From Cryoendolithus antarcticus (taxonomy: Eukaryota; Ascomycota; Dothideomycetes; Cladosporiales; Cladosporiaceae): 64,000 bases of DNA. Position 1 is the stretch's first letter. The number at the start of each line of letters is the position of its first letter. The stretch is from contig NAJO01000045.1 of NCBI GenBank assembly GCA_002077065.1, forward strand, positions 62,001-126,000, given 5' to 3'. Positions 50,769-62,741 of this stretch are shown piece after piece. A program made the position numbers and the translations under genes. The notes beneath the pieces were generated by a model. The model was given only the letters and a program-made list of their open reading frames with translations, was not told the DNA's origin and made no database searches.

Positions 50769-51332
50769 ATGACTTCTTCCTCCTCCACCCCCGAAGTCAA
50801 ACCAGTCTCCATCCTCTTCGTCTGCCTTGGGAACATCTGCCGCTCCCCCATGGCCGAAGGCGTCTTCCGCTCCCTCACCCACTACGACACGCCATCCCAA
50901 CACCCCCTGATAGCCCGCATAGACTCCTGCGGCACAGGCGCCTACCACACAAACTCCCAACCCGATCCGCGTACTCTCAGCGTTCTAGCAGAGCACGGGA
51001 TCAAGGATTATAAGCATAAGGCGAGGAAATTGAGGGCGCCGAAGGACTTTGATGAGTTTGACTACGTGATTGGCATGGATGGGGAGAATATGGTGGATCT
51101 GGAGGATGCTGATAGGAGGGAGATTGCTAGCGGTGAGGAGCCTATTACGGGGCGGCTGAGGTTATTTGGGCTGTTTGGCGGGAAGAGTGAGGATGAGGAG
51201 GTGGGGGATCCATATTACGGGGGACGGGATGGTTTTGAGGTTGCGTATGAGCAGGTTGTGAGGTGTGGGAAGGGGTTGTTGGAGCATATTGAGGAGAGGG
51301 CAAGGAGTAGGGGGTGGAAGGGGGAGACTTGA
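50769..51332 (+). CDS. LTP1: Low-molecular-weight phosphotyrosine protein phosphatase
   Basis: Class of cysteine-based acid phosphatases (yeast Ltp1) that hydrolyse phosphotyrosine, and in vitro other aryl phosphates, in the cytosol. Single exon, 187 aa from ATG 50769. The catalytic CX5R loop is near the N-terminus (VCLGNICRSPMAEGVF; Cys19 nucleophile, Arg25), preceded by the ILF beta strand. IDSCGTGAYH and the general-acid Asp motif DPYYGG near residue 155 are both present. An ~18-residue insertion (LRLFGLFGGKSEDEEVG) precedes DPYYGG, making the protein longer than the ~160-aa norm. The 3' third of the gene is strikingly G-rich on the coding strand. The stop is only 106 bases from that of the convergent GDSL gene. 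Confidence 0.93.
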   Translation: MTSSSSTPEVKPVSILFVCLGNICRSPMAEGVFRSLTHYDTPSQHPLIARIDSCGTGAYHTNSQPDPRTLSVLAEHGIKDYKHKARKLRAPKDFDEFDYVIGMDGENMVDLEDADRREIASGEEPITGRLRLFGLFGGKSEDEEVGDPYYGGRDGFEVAYEQVVRCGKGLLEHIEERARSRGWKGET

Positions 51333-51438
51333 ATGCGTCATTGGCTGCACTGCTGCCCCTACTGACAGTCCGACTCTGATTACGAGACAATGGGCCCGCA
51401 CTCCGCCTTGCCTCACACCGATCGAACTTCCAGAACAC

Positions 51439-52598
51439 TCAGCTCAGCTGCTGAACGATCTCCTGCGCCGTCACGTTCATCATGCGGAAGGTCGGATGCA
51501 AGCTGTTCAGCCAGAAGTACTCGTCCACGGAGTACGTGCAGCTCGCATTGAACGTATACCAGGTCGGAGTACCGTTCATGTCTACGAAACGGTCAGCGCG
51601 CAAGGTCCGATGGAACTACTAAGGATGTCAGACTTACAAGCATCGCAATATCCGGTCGTATTCTTACACGGCGCCGTCTCGACATGACTAGCCGGATTAT
51701 CCAGGACCTGCGTAAACGCCGCGTTCGTATCGAACACGAACGCCGTTGCATCTTTGTACGACTTCGTCAAGTTAGCAGCCAGAGCAGTCACATTCGCATT
51801 CCACGCCGCGATCGCCACCTTCTCCGCCGCCTGACTAGCAGCGCCCTGCGCAGCCGTCAAAGGACTCCGATCCACAGGCGGGACATTCAAGAACAGAAAG
51901 TTCCTCGCGCCAGTGCTGTACAGCGTGTCGACTAGCGAAGCGTAAACTTTGAACTCCGCAGCGAAGATATCGCTACTATTGCTGCGGTAGTAGGCATTTC
52001 CCACATCGTTAATCCCCAAGAACAACGCAAACAGCGTATTCTCACTGCTCCACGGATACCCAGCCGGCTTTCCAGCATAAAGTGGTAGATACTCTGTCTC
52101 CACTTGCTCCTTCAAGCTCAGCACAGTCGGCAGATACGGCGCCACGAGAGCGCTGTCTACCGTCGCGCCACCGTAGGCGAGGTTAATGGTCTCGATGAAG
52201 GATTTGTTGTAGGTTGTTGTGAGGAAGTCGACCCAGTTCGGGCCGTTTGTGGCTGTGTAGCCTGGGTAGGGAGGGTTGCCTAATGGATTGGCCACGCTGG
52301 GCTGCGCGCCCGAGACATTGAAGCCGGTGGTTGTGTAGGAGTCGCCGAAGACGATCATGTGGCTGATCGCCGGCCAGCCATGCCAGTAAGTGGCGTTTGG
52401 TGGAGGGTAGGGTAATGGGGCTGAGGATGAGGTTGGCGAAGTTGAGGAAGACGGGCAAGAGGGGTGGACAGTCTGGGTGTGCGTCTTCGTTCGCCAGAGT
52501 GTTGTTGGGATGTGTGTGGTCACTGTCACCGTCTTGGTGGCGTTCGCGGCTGTCAGTAGCGCAGTGAGTACCGCCGAAGATAGCGTGACTCGCTTCAT
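51439..52598 (-). CDS. Secreted GDSL-type esterase/lipase (SGNH hydrolase)
   Basis: SGNH/GDSL hydrolase of the fungal acetylesterase/lipase type, probably acting on acylated plant or fungal polymers outside the cell. Exons 51638-52598 and 51439-51581 give 367 aa. A clear signal peptide is present (MKRVTLSSAVLTALLTAANA), followed by a Thr-rich and then Ser/Pro-rich linker to residue ~70. Block I is MIVFGDSYTTTGFN (catalytic Ser), block III is LGINDVGNAYY, and the final His block is LNSLHPTFRMMNV in exon 2 with a preceding Asp (VDEYFW). Several N-glycosylation sites (NVS, NKS, NST, NVT) support secretion. Two Cys residues near the splice site and others may form disulfides. It resembles CE16-type acetylesterases, but the substrate is not certain. 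Confidence 0.9.
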
Positions 52599-53223
52599 CG
52601 CGAAGAGGCCTGAGTGGAAGTATGGAGAGCAGAGATGGAGGGAAGAGGTTCAATGGACTTACATGATATATGTAGACCTCGCTCGGAGGAACTATGCTTG
52701 TCTCCACACGTACGGCTTGCAAGGCTTCTGTATGCTTGACCACGCACTTCATCGTGCCGTGCTCCGCACCGTGATCTACGAGTAGAAAGTGTATACATCT
52801 TGACAATGTCCTCGAAGTCAGCACAAAACAGTGGGTCCACCGTCGGAAGACCACGTTCCGGGCTGCAAACAGTAAGACGGCAAGAATGTAGGGAGAGATT
52901 CTTATATTTCTCCGTGAACATCCAGGTACCCTCCGCTTTCTATGAAAGCAGAAGATCTCGACGGATCGGGCCCCTCGCTTAGGCTTTCATCCCGTGCACC
53001 ATAGCAGGACAAAGTCGATCGAAGTAGCCTTGAGAGTCACAGTAGGGGTCGTCCTGTCTTGCGCGCTCTCCTCAACATAGCGAGCGCACGGTAACATTGG
53101 CAGCGATACTGGTACTGCCACAAACACCTTGAGATTTTTGGAAGAGAGCGGGTACCGTATTGTGTGCTAGGTCCGCCAAACCGCCCGATGCACTACTCCC
53201 GCGCCAGCTGCGTTCGCTTCCTT
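52599..53223. other. GDSL upstream region
   Basis: About 620 bases before the GDSL gene (minus strand) and after the 3' end of the next minus-strand gene. It holds the GDSL promoter; no distinct element was called. Confidence 0.45.
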
Positions 53224-54202
53224 TCACAAACCCATCCGCCTCATCCCTCCCTTCAACACCTCGCCATTGACTACCATGACCGTCACCTCATCGCTCACAT
53301 TGTCGAACATCGTCCCGCTAAGCACTTCCCACATTTTACTCGTGTTCTCGCAAATGCGGCACTCCATCTTCGCTGCGAATGAGCTGCGAAGCGTCGAGAT
53401 CAGAGTCGGCGTGTGCGAGTGTAGTTGCCGCCATTCTATGGTGGTGACTTCTCGGTCAAGGGCGCTATTGCGTGTGTTAGAGGAGGTACTCAATGGTGGA
53501 TTGGATGTGGCATGCTTACGACACCGCCCAGCCTGGCTCCTCGCTTCCTTGTCTCTCGCCGGCGTGCAATAGACTCAGGAAGAACTCGGGTCCGTGCTGT
53601 AGGAGCATTTCCTCAAACGCCAGCTCAATGTCTGCCCTCGCTTCTGTATCATCCTTACTGTATGACCCATTAATCGGCTCCGGTCCATGATGCCGCAAGA
53701 CTTTCACCGAGCTGTACAGCGTAAAGTACAGCGTTGCTAGGCTAGTCGCAGGCAGCGCATTGAGCAGATCCGTTCGCGCATCATGGGTAGAGCAGTCTTG
53801 CAGTCTGTAGAGAAGTAGAGTGCCGAGTTTGTAGATCGTGAGCCAGCGGTCGCGTAGCCAGGCCAGATCCGCATTGCCAGTCGTCAATCTCGGCCAGAGG
53901 TCTGAGAGGCCTGAGATCGTATATAGTCGGCTGTGCAGCGTAGACAAGCCGGTGTATGATTGTGAGAAACCTGGGAAGCTGGCGATGGTCGATTCGGTGT
54001 ACTGTCTACCACGAATTGCGTTTACGAGACTCTTTTCGTGGCTTGCGATCGCTGACTCGAAGATTGGGCTAATATTGCGGAGGGTTTGGAATTGTGAGGG
54101 AGAGAAGGGGATATGAGGAGTGATTTCGAGGATTATCTCCACGGGCAGCGAGGTGAGCACAATGCCTCGATACCCCTGCTCATGTATGTCCGGTATGGCC
54201 AT
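53224..54202 (-). CDS. F-box-like protein
   Basis: Two exons, 53520-54202 and 53224-53464, give 307 aa. The junction (donor GTAAGC, acceptor AATAG) joins WAVS to ALDREVTTIEW in frame. I chose ATG 54202 (MAIPDIHEQGYRGIVL) because it sits just before an F-box-like segment (LTSLPVEIILEITPHIPFS). Earlier in-frame ATGs would add ~70 residues without family features. The rest is alpha-helical with a Leu/Tyr-rich middle (IYKLGTLLLYRLQDCS) and a Cys pair in exon 2 (MECRICENTSKMW). No repeat-type substrate domain is seen. A role as an SCF substrate receptor is possible; many such fungal proteins remain uncharacterised. Confidence 0.7.
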
Positions 54203-55360
54203 GGTATCGCAATGAGATGCTGAACGTAGAGATTGGAGTGGATTATTGGAGATGACTATCAGGAAACAGATGTACCTTAATGAACATACTGCGATGGCTT
54301 CGGGATGTACCACCTTGATGGTTCGGACGCAGGCACGAGACAGGGCCATTGTTGACAGTTCTTTTCGCAGTTGCTGACCTATGCCCGTCGTGCGTAACGA
54401 AGGTCGTGACATGCTGAGATCAGCGATACTTGCACTGCTGACTCAAGTGTTGACTTGCATGAGCTTGATCAGTAAACACGCCTTGTAGCTGTCGAGCCAT
54501 GCGTGCTACACTGAGCAGGGTGCTGCCAGCATTCGATCGTCTTTTAGTTACACGAACGACCTCTTTGCACTTCAATATGCCATAGCGGGCTGTGAGCAGG
54601 CAGATGTCGCCGTCCTCGTAATATCATCGTAGGTCAAGTCGAGTCCGGCTCTACGATCATATTTCGTGTATGACGCGCCATGGGGAGCGGCGCTGCGAAC
54701 ACGTACGTGTTGCGAAGGCATTGTGACGGGTCTGATCTTACAATGGTGTCCACGACGGCGTTGATGGGCGAGGTTCCAGGTGTTAGTTCGTCCCTCTGAG
54801 GCAGTTCACAGGTGAATCCTCTGTGACCGCTTACAGTAGGTCGAGAGGAAGCCCGCGTCGAGTCCAACATCACGATCATGTGGCTGTTCACGGGATTCTT
54901 CGATGCTCGCAATTGTCGTTTACACGTTGTTATGCAGTTTAGTAGACAGGACCCTACATGTGTAGTGTTGGAGCAACCAATATTCGGCACGCCTCGGCCC
55001 CGTGTCTTTGAGCTCGCGCCGCAGGGTGACGCAGCGCCACAGATGATCGCCGCAAGGACAAGGACATCTCCGGGGGACGGTGACGGTGGAGCGGGACAGC
55101 AACATCGTCGCACACCTGCCACCTCCCTGTCAGCTACCACCCCATTGTTACTCAACGGCACATCATTCCAAGGTATCTGTAACAGCTTACCTCGCGCACT
55201 ACCTCGCGCAACCCGCGACAGGCCAATCCCGCGGCGTGTATCGACTTTAGCTTTTGCTATGATGTCGGCGCAACAGCAATAATACCAGGATCCACTACCG
55301 GCTGCCAATCTACGAAGTGTATGCTAGAAGCCGGCGAGCTTTTTGTTATTCTTTCTCGAG
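54203..55360. other. 1.2-kb divergent intergenic region
   Basis: The region lies between the F-box-like gene (minus) and the large plus-strand gene at 55361. A 224-codon minus-strand frame at 54634-55308 begins with a non-ATG codon and has an erratic, Cys-scattered composition. I do not accept it. The region should contain both promoters. Confidence 0.45.
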
Positions 55361-58300
55361 ATGCCAAACATGTTCTCCCGACGCCCGCGGGGCAGCTCGA
55401 ACACGCCGGTATGTCCTCCAATGAAGCTCTACACGCGCCGGGAGACGAGATGAATGCAATGGAAACGCACAACAGGACATTCTGCTGACATGATATGACC
55501 AGCCGATCGATCGGAGCACTGCCAATGCAGCTGCCGTCGCTGCTGGCGCAGCATTCCGCACGCGAGCCTCCTCAGTCGGTCCCCTTTCTTCCGCCGCGGC
55601 TGCCGCAGCGCTCAGATCGCATACCACCTCTCCCGAACCGGTCGGCAATGTCCAGACTAAGCGGATGGTGCGGAGGGGATCTGGCTCATCGACAGGCAGT
55701 ACTGGAGTCATTGGGAGTAGCACACGAGGCGGCGTAGGCAGAGGAGGGCTGCAAAGAAGGGACAGTAGCGGCTCGATGACAGAGCGCACGTTTCGATCAA
55801 ATTCGCCTGGACGGCCTGCCGATGTTGTCCCTGCCGCGCCTGATGCACCACCGGTCCCGTATTTGCCGCAGAACATGCGTGGAGGACATCAACGATCCGC
55901 TAGTCAAGAGCCGGTCCCACGCGTCACGTCACCTACACCGCGTGGGAACAGAGGCGTCAGCGTGGATCGCGGAAACATGCCAACGCCAGTCTCGACGCGT
56001 AAATCAAATCGTCTGTCTGAAGTGCCCGAGGCAGAACGCGATGATGCCTCTCCGAACTCGGTCAACTTCTCGAGGCCGCGATCGACAATGGGTAGCCCGA
56101 CGACTCAGAAGCCGGTTCATTCAAGCGGATCGTGGTTCACGCAGGCTAGCGGAATGCAAGACATGAGTGTAGTCAAGCCGCCAATGCGACCGACGAGTGC
56201 ACAGGGGCTGCAGCAATATGGAGCATCAGGCATACAAAGTGATCTGGCTTCAACCGCCAATCGGCCTGTCAAGAAGCGCCAGGACCTTCAGAGTTCGCAG
56301 GGCAGCCACTTTGCACAAGCTAACGGATCCGTGTCCCACCCTACAAGTACCGCAATGGATACAGCAGACACGATTATGGTCTACGATCCGAATAGCCGCA
56401 AATTCGTCTCCAAACCGCGGCCGAAAGACTATGCGCCACCTCGTGCACAATCGCCAGTGCAAAGCAGAGGTCCAGGCCCCCCACCTGGTGTCTACGATCC
56501 AAGCAGTCGGACCATTACTGCAAAGTCGCCTGCAGCACGTCAGCAATCATCCGAGTCCCTCAAAAGTCTGCCCAAAACTAGGCCAAATATCCCTCCTGTC
56601 GTCACAACGCCACTTCCACCACCTCGGAACCCGGCTCGAGTGTCTTCCCCGGAACCGATGCCGTCTTCGCCACGCGCGATGGGCTTCTTACAACATCAAC
56701 CTTCTATCGTGCGCGAGGAGCCAGAGGCCGAATCAGCCGCCGAGGCATCTACTGCGCAACCCACCAAGACATCCCCATCAAGCAATACTATCAACACGTC
56801 GGCTGGACCCGCAAAGCGATACGTCGCACCTGCTGTGGCCCACAAGCGATCCGAAAGTCTGGACGTGCCACGCTCTGCATCTGACACATCGACCAGAGGC
56901 AGAGGCAATTCACAGAGCCCATCAAGAACGACACGATTCTCGGCAACTCCGGTGCTTGACGGGATTAGACATGAGCCGCGTAGGGGCGTCTCACCCGCCA
57001 AATCCGCGATGAAGCACTCGCCTTCTTCGTCGATACGAGAAGCTTCGCCAATTGTGATAACGTCGCCAGCCAGCGGAAGAGCTTGGAGCGAGTCATCTGA
57101 AGACGGGCTGCCAAAGAAGAAGAAAAATGCAAGGGTCAGCTTTGATGAGCAGCCGCATGAACTTGGCAAACAGATTGCTCCTGCGCAGCCGCAAACAATT
57201 GGCCGCGAGCGATCGCCCGCACTGGACAACGATATGGAGGAACTGATGAAGCCTCGACCTGCGTTACCGTCCTTCGGGAGTGTGCGCAGAGCGCAACCCG
57301 AAGCACCCGTCAAGGTTACTGAGAGGCCACCTGCGCGACACGAAGCAAGCAGCGATCAGATTGTTGGTGCCATCATCGCTGGTGACGCAGCACGAAAGCA
57401 GGCGTCGAACGAGCCACTGCCGCCTGAGGTGACTTCGAAAGAGGGTCCGAGTTACCACAGTGATGAGAGCGAGGATGAGATGCCGCTTCAAGGTCCTGCT
57501 GTTGCTACTTCAGACGCACAGTCTACCGTTCCTGCACCAATTGCCAAAGACTTCGCCACTCAGAAGTCAGCCCCGGCAGATGCGAAGGAAGAAGCGATAC
57601 CTGCTATCAGCTTACAACCGCCCACCCCAGGCATTGAGGAGGAGGCGAAAAAGCTTGGCGGTGCATCGCCGCCAGCTACGCCTGAGCCACGACCACGATC
57701 TTCGTTCGAGGAGTTCGCAGTACCCGGCAGCTGGGGCAAAGACGTCGAGGAACCCGAGACCATCAAGGCAGTCCCAGCACCGCCGACAAATGCTGCTTCG
57801 CCGATCGAGTCTGCGAAGTTGCAAGAGCTGGCCAGCCAGCGTGCAGCTGCGTTCGTAGCCGCTCCTGCTCCTGCCAATGGCGTGCCAGATCGAACAGTGC
57901 CAGATCTCAGCGATATCAACGAGACAGAGTCAGATGACAGTGCAGCCTTCAGCGACGCCGCAGAGGACTTCTCGGATCAGGAAGGCGGATTTGCGTCGCT
58001 CGATGCTATGGTTAAGAGCCCACCGCCGACATCACCTATTCTTGCGAAGTCGCCGTCATCGCCTACCGAGAGCCCTTCAGTTCGACAAGCAGCGAGAAAG
58101 GGTGTCGTAGCCGACGAGAGCGATGTCGTTACGCCTACTGGAGATTGGACAAACGCCACTGCGTACTGGTCAAAGCTCAGCAGACAGCAGCGCGAGCAGA
58201 TTGAGCGTGCGCACATGTCGTCGGACGATGAGATGACGCCTCGTGCGACTGCTCAGAAGCCGAAGAAGAAGAAGAGTGCGCTCAAGCAGAGTCCAACGCC

Positions 58301-60215
58301 GATCATGACGACTACCAATGTAGGAGCCTCGCCGCCCACTGTCGACGTGCGCCGCAACGGAGCCCCAGCGCAAAGTCAACCTGTGTCTGTGATGAAGAAG
58401 AGCATGCGTGCTCCTGCCGGTCCTACGCCAGCTGCGCACCACGCTGAGACGCACCTGCGAGGCTCAATGCGTGACAAGGCACGAGGTGAAGGTGCAGTCA
58501 CAATGAGAAGTAGTCTGCGTGGTGCACCGCAACCGAGGCCACAGTCCGAAGTGCTGTCATCAAGCGGATCTGTCCAGAAGAAGACTATGAGGCCAATGTC
58601 AGCAGGCTCAACCGGTCCACCTGCGCCAGTGCAACAGCGCCCGCAGAGCAGAGCAAGCCAGACCGGACCATCGCCGGCTATGAGTGCAGCTCGAAGCCAG
58701 ACGGCGCCTCGAGCCGCCCCACTGCCCGCTGCTAACGATTCGGACTCCGAGAGTAGCTTCCGCAAAGCACGCAGACCCGCAGGCAATGCCACTGGCGGCT
58801 TTGCGATGAAGCGCAGCATGCGATCTGGATCCATCGACTCAGAGCAGGCTCGTCCAATATCGCCTACTCCCGCAGCTGCAGCTGGCAAGGGCCGTGGCTC
58901 GTTCAGCGTAAGATCTCTTTCGCCCACAGGATCCTTCTTTGGCCGCAACCGCCAGAACCTCAAGGAGTCCATGCGTGCTGGTCCTTCGCCTGCAGCTGGT
59001 AAGACCATGCGTGGACCAGGATCGATGGGAAAGCCCCAGCCTGCTGCTCCTGCGCCTCGCATGGCTGCTGGAAGACCAGCCACCTCTGGCGGAGGGATGT
59101 CGTCGAGGTTCAAGTCTAGGTTCAACGACTCTGATGACGAAGACGACACTCCGCGACAAGCTGGTCGACCGATGTTTCGCAGTAGGTTTGCGGACTCTGA
59201 TGACGATGAGCCTGCATCGCCCGTGCCCGCGGCAGCCAAATTGACTCCTGTGCGTGGCATCCCGAGGCGCAAGGGTCAGGAAGACGGCGACTCCACTGAC
59301 TTGTCGGGCGAAGAAGAAGACCCGAGGAAGGCCGGCAGGAACCGTGACAAACAATCCAAACCCATTGTACCAGACCCAGCGGACGTCGAGAAAGCCATGG
59401 CAGCCGCACGACGCAATCTCGGCATGACAAACGGCAACGCCAATTCGCCCCCAGCGAAGGCCGAGATCGAGGGCGCCAACCTCGCCAAAGGCAGCCTCCG
59501 CAAACCCGCAGAACCTGTCCGCACTGAGTCAACCCAATCCGTCCCTGGCACGCCTCTGGAGACGAAACAGAAACGCGGCTTCATGGGCTCCCTCCTTCGC
59601 CGCAACCGGAATAGCAGCTCCTCCATCCAGCAAATTCCCTTGATGACGCCCATGGGCATAGCACCGGGCACTCCCATGCAGACATCTCCTCAAGCTGCAC
59701 CGCCTACACCTGGCAGCAGCACGCCCACCCGGGGCAAGCTGGTGCGCCGCAGCTCAGCGCAGCCTTCGTCGCTTCGGCCAGCAGCGCATCTGAGAGGCGA
59801 GAGCTTCATGTCCACGGCCACCGCGCCTGCTGGTCCAGCTGTGGGCAAGATCGAGGAAGAGAACTGGCCTCTCCCTCCCGTACCGAAAATCACAGCAAAC
59901 GGCATGCCCCCATCCGCCGACAACGAAGAAGACCGACCGAACACCTCCGACGGCATCCACGAGCAGGCCGTCAAGCTCGCTCGTACCATGCGGCCGACTA
60001 TCGATCGGAGGAGCGTGAGTGGGACTATGGCTGGGGAGCTCGGTGGGGGTAGCGTGGTAGGGAGTGGATTGGGGACGGTAAGGGAGAGAGAGCGGAGTGT
60101 GGGGTTCGCGGATAGCGTTGTGGAGCCTAAGGAGCGGACGGGGGTGTACAGTATGAGGACTGGGCGGAAGAAGAAGTTTGGGTTGTTGAGACGGGCTTTC
60201 GGGTTGAATGATTAG
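55361..60215 (+). CDS. 1586-aa low-complexity, basic-motif repeat protein; possible eisosome/cortex-type protein
   Basis: Exons 55361-55408 and 55503-60215 (94-nt intron, phase 0) give 1586 aa from ATG 55361; ATG 55370 (MFSRRPRGSSNTP) is in frame and equally plausible. The head is conserved-looking: an Ala-rich region (ANAAAVAAGAAF, then SSAAAAAALRSHTTSPEPVG), VQTKRMVRRGSG and RRDSSGSMTERTFRS. The middle is disordered Ser/Pro/Lys. At ~980-1190 the chain contains six [ST]-M-R motifs plus one SLR. Two RSRF/KSRF-x-DSDD-E motifs follow, then FMGSLLRRNRNSSSS and a basic C-terminus (KKKFGLLRRAFGLND). No globular domain was recognised. The Ala-rich head and basic patches are reminiscent of fungal cortical/eisosome proteins such as Seg1/Sle1, but I cannot confirm that relation. 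Confidence 0.82.
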
Positions 60216-60527
60216 TGGTAAGGGAGAGGGAAAGGGAAGGGGGAGGTGGGTGGGTGGTAATTTTATTTAATCCGTGGAGCAGAGGAAGGGGTGACTGATG
60301 GAGGTGGAGACTTGATACCCTTTCTTCTGTCAAGGTAGAACGTAGCATGAGCGAGCAATACAGCCTCAGCCGAAGACGATGTTGCTACCGACAAGCGTGG
60401 CACCACTTTCATGCGAGCATAGACTGCGACGCGCATGCTGTTGTGGCTTCTTTGGCGCGTCGCATGCTGGGGACCAAGCACCTGGGTGCCGTCATGATCT
60501 ATAAATCTATTCTGAACACCTCACCGT
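60216..60527. other. Convergent intergenic region
   Basis: About 310 bases between converging stops. It begins with a G-rich purine tract (60228-60260) that continues the G-rich end of the upstream gene, followed by TTTTATTTAAT, a plausible polyadenylation area. No gene found. Confidence 0.5.
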
Positions 60528-62039
60528 TCAGTCCGCTCGAAATACCAGCCCAATACCGTCGTCACCGGCCGTGACGATGGCATTGCCGCCACCGCCCTGC
60601 ACAAATCCAAGCACGCCGCCGCCTTCCCCTCCACCGCGATGACCTCTCCATTCTCCCACTAGTCCTCGGTTTGCTGCTGCCGTCCCGCCGCGTACATCCC
60701 ATCTTCGGACTACGCCGTCATTGCCACAACTCGTCAACAGGGCGTTCTTCTCATTACTTCCACCTTTCACAAATTCCACCTTTATCACCGCATCATCCTC
60801 GTGCGCTTCCCGGATATTCCGCCGTACGGTGAAATTATGCGCCGCGTCGAAGAGGGCTATGCTGCCGTCAACAGAGCCGGCGGCGAGGAGTGTGAGTGGG
60901 GGTTGGGAGAAGGACAGCGTTTCGACGCCGTCGGATTGGGCTTGCAGGGAGGCGAGGATGGTGCCCATTTGGCCTGTTGAGGCTGTGGCTGTGCTGGACT
61001 TTGCTGCGGCTTTGCCGGCGGGTGATTTGCTCCGTGCGCCGGATGCTTTCGTGGATGCGGGCGCGGATGAGGCTGCTGTGAAGCGCGGCAAGCCGACGAT
61101 ACGGATGTTTCCTCCCGCGCCGCCGACTGCTACGATCCCGCCTCCAGGCGATATCGCAACGCTGTACAGCCCTCCCTCGACTGCGAACCGCTCGTCGGAT
61201 GCCGTGAGGGCTACGACTGCTTGCCCAGAACTCGGATTCGTCACGCCGGCTGCTGCGGCATCGCCGAACGCGTCCCAGACGTATAGACTGCTGTCCTCGG
61301 CTACTGTGGCCAGTAGCTTCCCATCCGGTGACCACGCGCCAGCGGTGCAGGAGGCTTGATGGAGGAAGAAGGTCTGGACTATCGTAATGGAGGAGGCGTC
61401 TATGGTGTAGATCCAAACGCTGCCGTCGGTTGCTCCAAGGGCTACTGTGTTTGGGTGGGAAGGATGGGGACAGGGAAGGAGCCAGTTGATTTCTTCGACT
61501 TCTTTGGCTGTGCCGATCTTGTGAGCTGGACCAGGTGTCGTGGGCGTTGCGTAAGCTGATAGAAGACCGGCTAGTGTGGCGGTTACGACGTACTCGCCTT
61601 TCGGTAGGGTGAAGCAGATTGCATTGACGCTCTCGTCTTGCCCGTCTAGCGTCGCGATCACTTCCTGTCCCTTTCGCTCCCGTGGCTGTGGATTCGTCTC
61701 GTAGCTCGAAGGTAGCAGAGGCCGTTCCGGAGGTGATGCATCCCACACATACGCTACATCGTCCCCTCCTCCCGTTGCGACTATCTCGGGTTGCAGTGGA
61801 TGCTGAGCTATGCAGAATATGCTGTCTTTGTGCTTATCGAAGTGTGCTATGCTGTCGTTCACTAATTCGATCTCCTCATGTTCGCCCTCGTCATCGTCAC
61901 CCGAGTCCATTGCCGCAATCTCGTTGTCGTCTTCCTCGATCGTCTCCTCTGCCTCACCCTCGTCTAGCATGGCCTCTTCCTCCTCGTCCTCGAGATGTGC
62001 GTCGTCCATGGCGTCGTCGCCGTGTGGTTTGCCGGACAT
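60528..62039 (-). CDS. SQT1: WD40 ribosome-assembly protein Sqt1 / AAMP family
   Basis: WD40 beta-propeller of the Sqt1/AAMP family; yeast Sqt1 is the dedicated chaperone of ribosomal protein uL16 (Rpl10). Single exon, 503 aa from ATG 62039 (MSGKPHGDDAMDDAHLEDEE); the frame extends upstream but the acidic head begins here. The head (~1-65) is strongly acidic, as in the family. The propeller repeats include HKDSIFCIAQHPLQPEIVAT with DDVAYVWDAS, ESVNAICFTLPKGEYVVT, ASCTAGAWSPDGKLLATVAE with SSLYVWDA, GLYSVAISPGGGIVAVGG and LLTSCGNDGVVRRWDVR. The final blade is Gly-rich. A ~40-residue Ala/Ser/Lys insert (near 355-395) interrupts one blade. Cytosolic ribosome-biogenesis role is inferred from family membership. 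Confidence 0.88.
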   Translation of the reverse strand: MSGKPHGDDAMDDAHLEDEEEEAMLDEGEAEETIEEDDNEIAAMDSGDDDEGEHEEIELVNDSIAHFDKHKDSIFCIAQHPLQPEIVATGGGDDVAYVWDASPPERPLLPSSYETNPQPRERKGQEVIATLDGQDESVNAICFTLPKGEYVVTATLAGLLSAYATPTTPGPAHKIGTAKEVEEINWLLPCPHPSHPNTVALGATDGSVWIYTIDASSITIVQTFFLHQASCTAGAWSPDGKLLATVAEDSSLYVWDAFGDAAAAGVTNPSSGQAVVALTASDERFAVEGGLYSVAISPGGGIVAVGGAGGNIRIVGLPRFTAASSAPASTKASGARSKSPAGKAAAKSSTATASTGQMGTILASLQAQSDGVETLSFSQPPLTLLAAGSVDGSIALFDAAHNFTVRRNIREAHEDDAVIKVEFVKGGSNEKNALLTSCGNDGVVRRWDVRGGTAAANRGLVGEWRGHRGGGEGGGVLGFVQGGGGNAIVTAGDDGIGLVFRAD

Positions 62040-62741
62040 GATTGAAACTGATGCCTTGGACTTCGGTGCTTGAGTTCTAGCCAATGGTGCTATGGAAAAG
62101 AATATATAACACTCGAAGGCTATGCTTAGAAATCTTTTGCGAATCTGAGAGAAGCGCGAAGTGACGTCGATCGTTTTAATCATTCACTTACCTGAACTTG
62201 ATGGAGGCATTTGATTGATGCCCCTCCACCCCACTTCACATTCAAGCCTACTGCAGACAGATTTTCGGCGGGATATGCCACAGTAGAACTCATGCGCCAC
62301 ACCATGAAGCATCCTGATCACGGTTGAGATGAAGGGAACCTAGATAGTGTGACTCTTAGCTGTTCTCGTTAACGAAGAAGCTACACAGAAGCTACCTCTG
62401 TGCTAATATATCTGAACCTGTAACCATGATCTGCTATGTTGCTGTATCAATGAGGGGCCGGGCATGAACAACATTACCGAGTCTACTCTCTCACATGCGT
62501 ATTACTTAGCATACTCGCTATTGTAGTTGCACTTATAGTAGCATACGAGCGTTCAGGCTTTCAGTGAGAGGCAGAGGTACGGACGTGGGTTCCTGTGACT
62601 CCGAAGCTTGGTGTGGATTGTACTTGCTTGTAGAAATTCATCAAAACTTTGTCATCCCTGGACTTCATATACACACCAGATCCTTCGACATCGACGGTTC
62701 TCGTGGGATCAAAATCGAGACTCGAATCACTATCGCCCATC
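62040..62741. promoter_or_regulatory. Divergent upstream region of SQT1 and the lyase-like gene
   Basis: About 700 bases between divergent start codons, AT-richer than the flanking genes (for example GCTAATATATCTG near 62402). It is a probable bidirectional promoter; no specific factor site was called. Confidence 0.4.

Noticed and set aside
54634..55308. Minus-strand 224-codon open frame upstream of the 55361 gene
   Set aside because: It begins with a non-ATG codon, has scattered Cys and low-complexity residues, and shows no homology cue. It is likely chance in a divergent promoter region.
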